Positions 61,090-64,000 of a stretch of 64,000 nt of DNA are shown here, piece by piece. The DNA lies in NCBI GenBank assembly GCA_902786965.1, contig CADAEJ010000004.1, positions 64,197 to 128,196 on the forward strand, written 5' to 3'. How positions within the stretch are numbered: the stretch's first letter is position 1; every line of letters starts with the position of its first letter. The notes under the pieces are model-generated. The model was not told the origin of the DNA, made no database searches, and was given only the letters and a program-made list of their open reading frames with translations. The position numbers and the translations under genes are program-made. This DNA comes from an uncultured Ruminococcus sp. GTDB lineage: Bacteria; Bacillota; Clostridia; Oscillospirales; Ruminococcaceae.

Positions 61090-62511
61090 CTATTCATCCG
61101 TAGGCTTGTTGGGCAGGGTGAAGATAAACTCGGTGTACTCGCCCTTGACGCTGCGCACCATTATCTTTCCGCCGTGCAGCTTGATTATCGAGCGCACGAT
61201 GTTAAGTCCCAGGCCCACGCCTGTTTTATCAAGACCGCGCGATTTGTCGGTCTTATAGAATCTGTCGAACACCAGCGGCAGCTCGTCCTCGGAGAGTCCC
61301 TCACCGCTGTTTTTTATCGAGATTACCGTCATATCGCCCGACGGCGTAAAGGTAAACCTGATATATCCGTCCTCGTCAACGAACTTGATAGCATTCTCGA
61401 TAAGGTTGTACATTACCTGATGCACAAGGTCGTTATCGGCGTACAGATTTACTCTGTCAACATCAAGTCCCTGTATCTCGATACGCTTCTGGTCTATCCT
61501 CGGTTCAAAGGTCACGAGCGTATCAACGATAGGCTCAAGCACCGAGAACGATGTCAGGTTCGGCTTTAGCTCGCCCGCCTCTATCTTTGCAAGGTTGAGC
61601 ATACTGCGCACAAGTCTTGCAAGGCGGTGCACCTCTGACGAGATTATCTTCAGGTAATGCTTTTCCTCTTCCTTTGGTATCGTTCCGTCAAGCAGACCGT
61701 CAACAAAGCCGCTCATCGAGGTCATCGGCGTTCTCAGCTCGTGCGATACGTTGGCAAGGAAGCTGTTACGCATAGTATCGTAGTTTTTGAGGTTTGCAGC
61801 CATCTCGTTGAACGCGTTGCTGAGCTGCTCGTACTCCTCGACATCATAATCGGGCACGGTAACGGAAAAGTCGCCGTTGCCTATTTTTTTGGAGACCTCC
61901 GCTATCTCTTTGATAGGGTCGGTGAATTTCAGAGTGATGATGTACACAAGAAACATCGCGACCGCAAGTACGCCCACCATCGAGATGATAAAGACCTCGG
62001 TGATGTTCCACATATAGTTCTCCTGCATGGTTTTGGAGGTATACGCAAGCATATAGTAGACCGGTCCGCTGGCCGAGAATGACATTCCCGTGATGTGAAC
62101 GTCCTGACTGAACGTGTCACCGCACCTGCCGTAAACATACGAACACTCGCTGCCGAAGTCCTCAAGCCCCTTTTCGCTTACGTGCGTGGGATTTGATGCC
62201 GATGCCGATGCGGTGTTGAAGATGATATACCCCGTCTTGTCACACATCAGAAAATCAGCGTTGCTGCTGATTGAATATTCGCGCATCTTGGTGCTTACAG
62301 CCTGTTTCCAGTCAGACGGGTCCTTTTCAAGCTCCTGCTTTGTAAACGACACAAGAGCCTCGGTGTTTTTAGTCATCAGGCTCTTTTTCTCGTCTATGAA
62401 ATACCTTGAAGAAACAAGCAGTAATACTGCTCCTAAGCATATAAAGCTTATGAGTATTACTGCTGTGCATAATGCAAAGTATTTGAATACAATACTTTTT
62501 CTCTTATTCAT
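61090..62511 (-). CDS. Sensor histidine kinase (HAMP - HisKA - HATPase_c)
   Basis: 473 residues. Two membrane helices (about 10-32 and 163-187) enclose an extracellular sensor of ~130 residues. HAMP follows to about 240, then HisKA with the phospho-His in NVSHELRTPMTSM near 257 and HATPase_c with NLIENAIKF, the G1 box and GVGLGLNIVRSI near 430. The ligand is unknown. It starts 10 bp after the response regulator stop and forms a two-component pair with it. Confidence 0.94.
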   Translation of the reverse strand: MNKRKSIVFKYFALCTAVILISFICLGAVLLLVSSRYFIDEKKSLMTKNTEALVSFTKQELEKDPSDWKQAVSTKMREYSISSNADFLMCDKTGYIIFNTASASASNPTHVSEKGLEDFGSECSYVYGRCGDTFSQDVHITGMSFSASGPVYYMLAYTSKTMQENYMWNITEVFIISMVGVLAVAMFLVYIITLKFTDPIKEIAEVSKKIGNGDFSVTVPDYDVEEYEQLSNAFNEMAANLKNYDTMRNSFLANVSHELRTPMTSMSGFVDGLLDGTIPKEEEKHYLKIISSEVHRLARLVRSMLNLAKIEAGELKPNLTSFSVLEPIVDTLVTFEPRIDQKRIEIQGLDVDRVNLYADNDLVHQVMYNLIENAIKFVDEDGYIRFTFTPSGDMTVISIKNSGEGLSEDELPLVFDRFYKTDKSRGLDKTGVGLGLNIVRSIIKLHGGKIMVRSVKGEYTEFIFTLPNKPTDE

Positions 62512-62520
62512 GATACAAAT

Positions 62521-63222
62521 TTATTCGTGGTTTTCTGCAACCTCAAACTTATATCCTACGCCCCATACAGTCTTGAGCGCCCACTGATCGGATACGCCCT
62601 CAAGCTTTTCACGAAGTCTCTTAACGTGAACGTCGATAGTTCTGGAATCTCCGTAATACTCAAAGCCCCATACCTCGTCAAGAAGCTGATCGCGGGTGTA
62701 CACTCTGTTCGGGTTAGACGCAAGATGGAACAGCAGTTCAAGCTCCTTCGGCGGAGTGTCAAGGACCTGTCCGTTTACTCTAAGCTCGTATCTTGTCATA
62801 TTGACAGAAAGCTTGTCGTACTTGACCTCCTTTATCTCTGCCTCGGCGGTGGACTGTCCCACACGTCTGTAAACAGCCTTTATCCTCGCGATTACCTCCT
62901 TGGTATCAAACGGCTTAACTATGTAGTCATCCGCACCAAGCTCAAGACCGAGTACCTTATCAAAAGTCTCGACCTTTGCGGTTATCATTATGATAGGTAC
63001 ATTGGATTTCTTCCTTATCTCACGGCATACCTGCCAGCCGTCAAGCCCCGGGAGCATGATGTCAAGCAGAATGATGTCTGGTTTAAGCGCATTGAATTTT
63101 ACCACAGCCTCCTCGCCGTCATGTGCAAGGATAACGCCGTAGCCTTCCTTTTCAAGATAGAGTCTCAAAAGCTCACAAATGTTTTTGTCGTCATCTACGA
63201 CAAGTACTCTTCCCAATGACAT
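62521..63222 (-). CDS. OmpR/PhoB-family response regulator
   Basis: 233 residues from the ATG at 63222, 8 bases after AAGGA. The receiver domain has VVDDDKN at the start, the phospho-Asp in ILLDIMLPG near 52 and the Lys in DYIVKPFDTKEV near 102. The C-terminal winged helix has ELLFHLASNPNRVYTRDQLLDEVWG and RTIDVHVKRLREKL, typical of Trans_reg_C. It is the first gene of the two-component operon. Confidence 0.95.
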   Translation of the reverse strand: MSLGRVLVVDDDKNICELLRLYLEKEGYGVILAHDGEEAVVKFNALKPDIILLDIMLPGLDGWQVCREIRKKSNVPIIMITAKVETFDKVLGLELGADDYIVKPFDTKEVIARIKAVYRRVGQSTAEAEIKEVKYDKLSVNMTRYELRVNGQVLDTPPKELELLFHLASNPNRVYTRDQLLDEVWGFEYYGDSRTIDVHVKRLREKLEGVSDQWALKTVWGVGYKFEVAENHE

Positions 63223-63317
63223 TTCTCTCATCCTTTCCGTATAATTTACTTCTTTTTCCCTTTTCCTAACTCCGCAAATTTGAACAAACAAAAATAATTA
63301 TTTCAATTGATACGATT

Positions 63318-63323
63318 ATTATA
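63318..63323 (-). promoter_or_regulatory. Likely -10 box of the two-component operon
   Basis: TATAAT on the minus strand, 95 bp before the response regulator ATG; no good -35 is present, so the promoter may need an activator. The rest of the gene-free stretch 63223-63583 is AT-rich and shows nothing I can name. Confidence 0.4.
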
Positions 63324-63583
63324 ACAAATTCACAATGGGAATGTATGAAATATTTATGAACGAACGGTTAATCTTTGTGAGCGCATCCCCTGCTGCATTA
63401 CCGATCAAACCGCCTGATAACAATTTGTACTAAAAAACGGATAGGCGTGATTTTTCGCACCGATCAAAAGCCGCGCAGGTGCGACATTTTTTAATCATAG
63501 TGTTACAAATTCATAAAATATTTTTCCGCTTGCAGTGTCTTTTGTGCAAAGTGACAAAATTTCACCAAAAGCCATTAAATGAC

Positions 63584-63955
<372 letters not shown>

Positions 63956-63974
63956 TTTTTTGGAGGGATATACT

Positions 63975-64000
63975 ATGGCTAAACAGATCATTTACGGTGA
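63975..64000 (+). CDS. groEL: Chaperonin GroEL, first codons only (cut by the window edge)
   Basis: ATG at 63975 after GGAGGG, reading MAKQIIYG to the window end. The N-terminal MAKxIxYG and the position after groES identify it; only 26 bases are visible. Confidence 0.9.

Overview
The window looks like chromosomal DNA from an anaerobic, low-GC-lineage Gram-positive bacterium, most likely a Ruminococcus-type member of the Oscillospiraceae/Ruminococcaceae (inference). Supporting traits are strong GGAGG ribosome binding sites, sigma-A promoters with 17-bp spacers, a CIRCE element before groES, Rrf2, CWB2 and lipoteichoic-acid-synthase-like proteins, a reverse rubrerythrin, an Rnf complex, a V/A-type ATPase and a type III glutamine synthetase. 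Most of the window is well-organised core genome. I see no phage, insertion sequence, CRISPR array or rRNA.

Layout. 1-5.0 kb: a truncated peptidoglycan-binding membrane protein, a small membrane protein with a 1-phosphofructokinase, and a secreted CWB2/transglutaminase-like protein. 5.2-6.7 kb: purC and an Rrf2 regulator with a visible operator. 6.7-11.0 kb: eight tightly packed minus-strand genes (HAD phosphatase, nuclease-fold-like protein, YitT transporter, a C_GCAxxG_C_C redox protein, small unknowns, an Imm42-like immunity protein). 11.2-18.3 kb: rubrerythrin, CaCA antiporter, a LacI-sensor/GGDEF fusion, and homoserine dehydrogenase with an ACT protein. 18.5-28.8 kb: a complete V/A-type ATPase operon (H-C-I-K-F-x-E-A-B-D) carrying an extra DUF6882-like gene, followed by an HdeD-like protein. 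28.9-31.1 kb: glnN. 31.1-38.8 kb: the rnfCDGEAB operon with apbE, preceded by an XRE regulator. 38.9-42.2 kb: phosphatase, SDR, membrane protein and pseudouridine synthase. 42.3-44.8 kb: a frameshifted gene, ilvE, a repeat-rich noncoding stretch and tRNA-Pro(CGG). 44.9-49.2 kb: an exopolysaccharide control module (epimerase, tyrosine kinase, phosphatase). 49.2-57 kb: CorC-like protein, a K+ channel gene with an in-frame stop, gtrA, dus, an LTA-synthase-like gene and guaA. 57-64 kb: tetR with a hydrolase, a broken serine hydrolase gene, an MTA/SAH deaminase, a two-component system, and groES with the start of groEL.

How the genes work together. Rnf couples ferredoxin and NAD to an ion gradient, ApbE attaches its FMNs, and the V/A ATPase uses or makes the same gradient: an anaerobic energy module. 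glnN, ilvE, hom/ACT, purC and guaA cover nitrogen assimilation, amino acids and purines. The most noteworthy points are two copies of a hairpin-rich ~160-bp repeat with compensatory changes, the extra gene inside the ATPase operon, a Shine-Dalgarno/hairpin/start arrangement at ntpE, a consensus promoter with a LacI-type operator pointing into apparently noncoding DNA, tRNA-derived fragments and palindromes beside tRNA-Pro, a cysteine-rich tail on RnfE, and three decayed genes whose lesions can be read directly.
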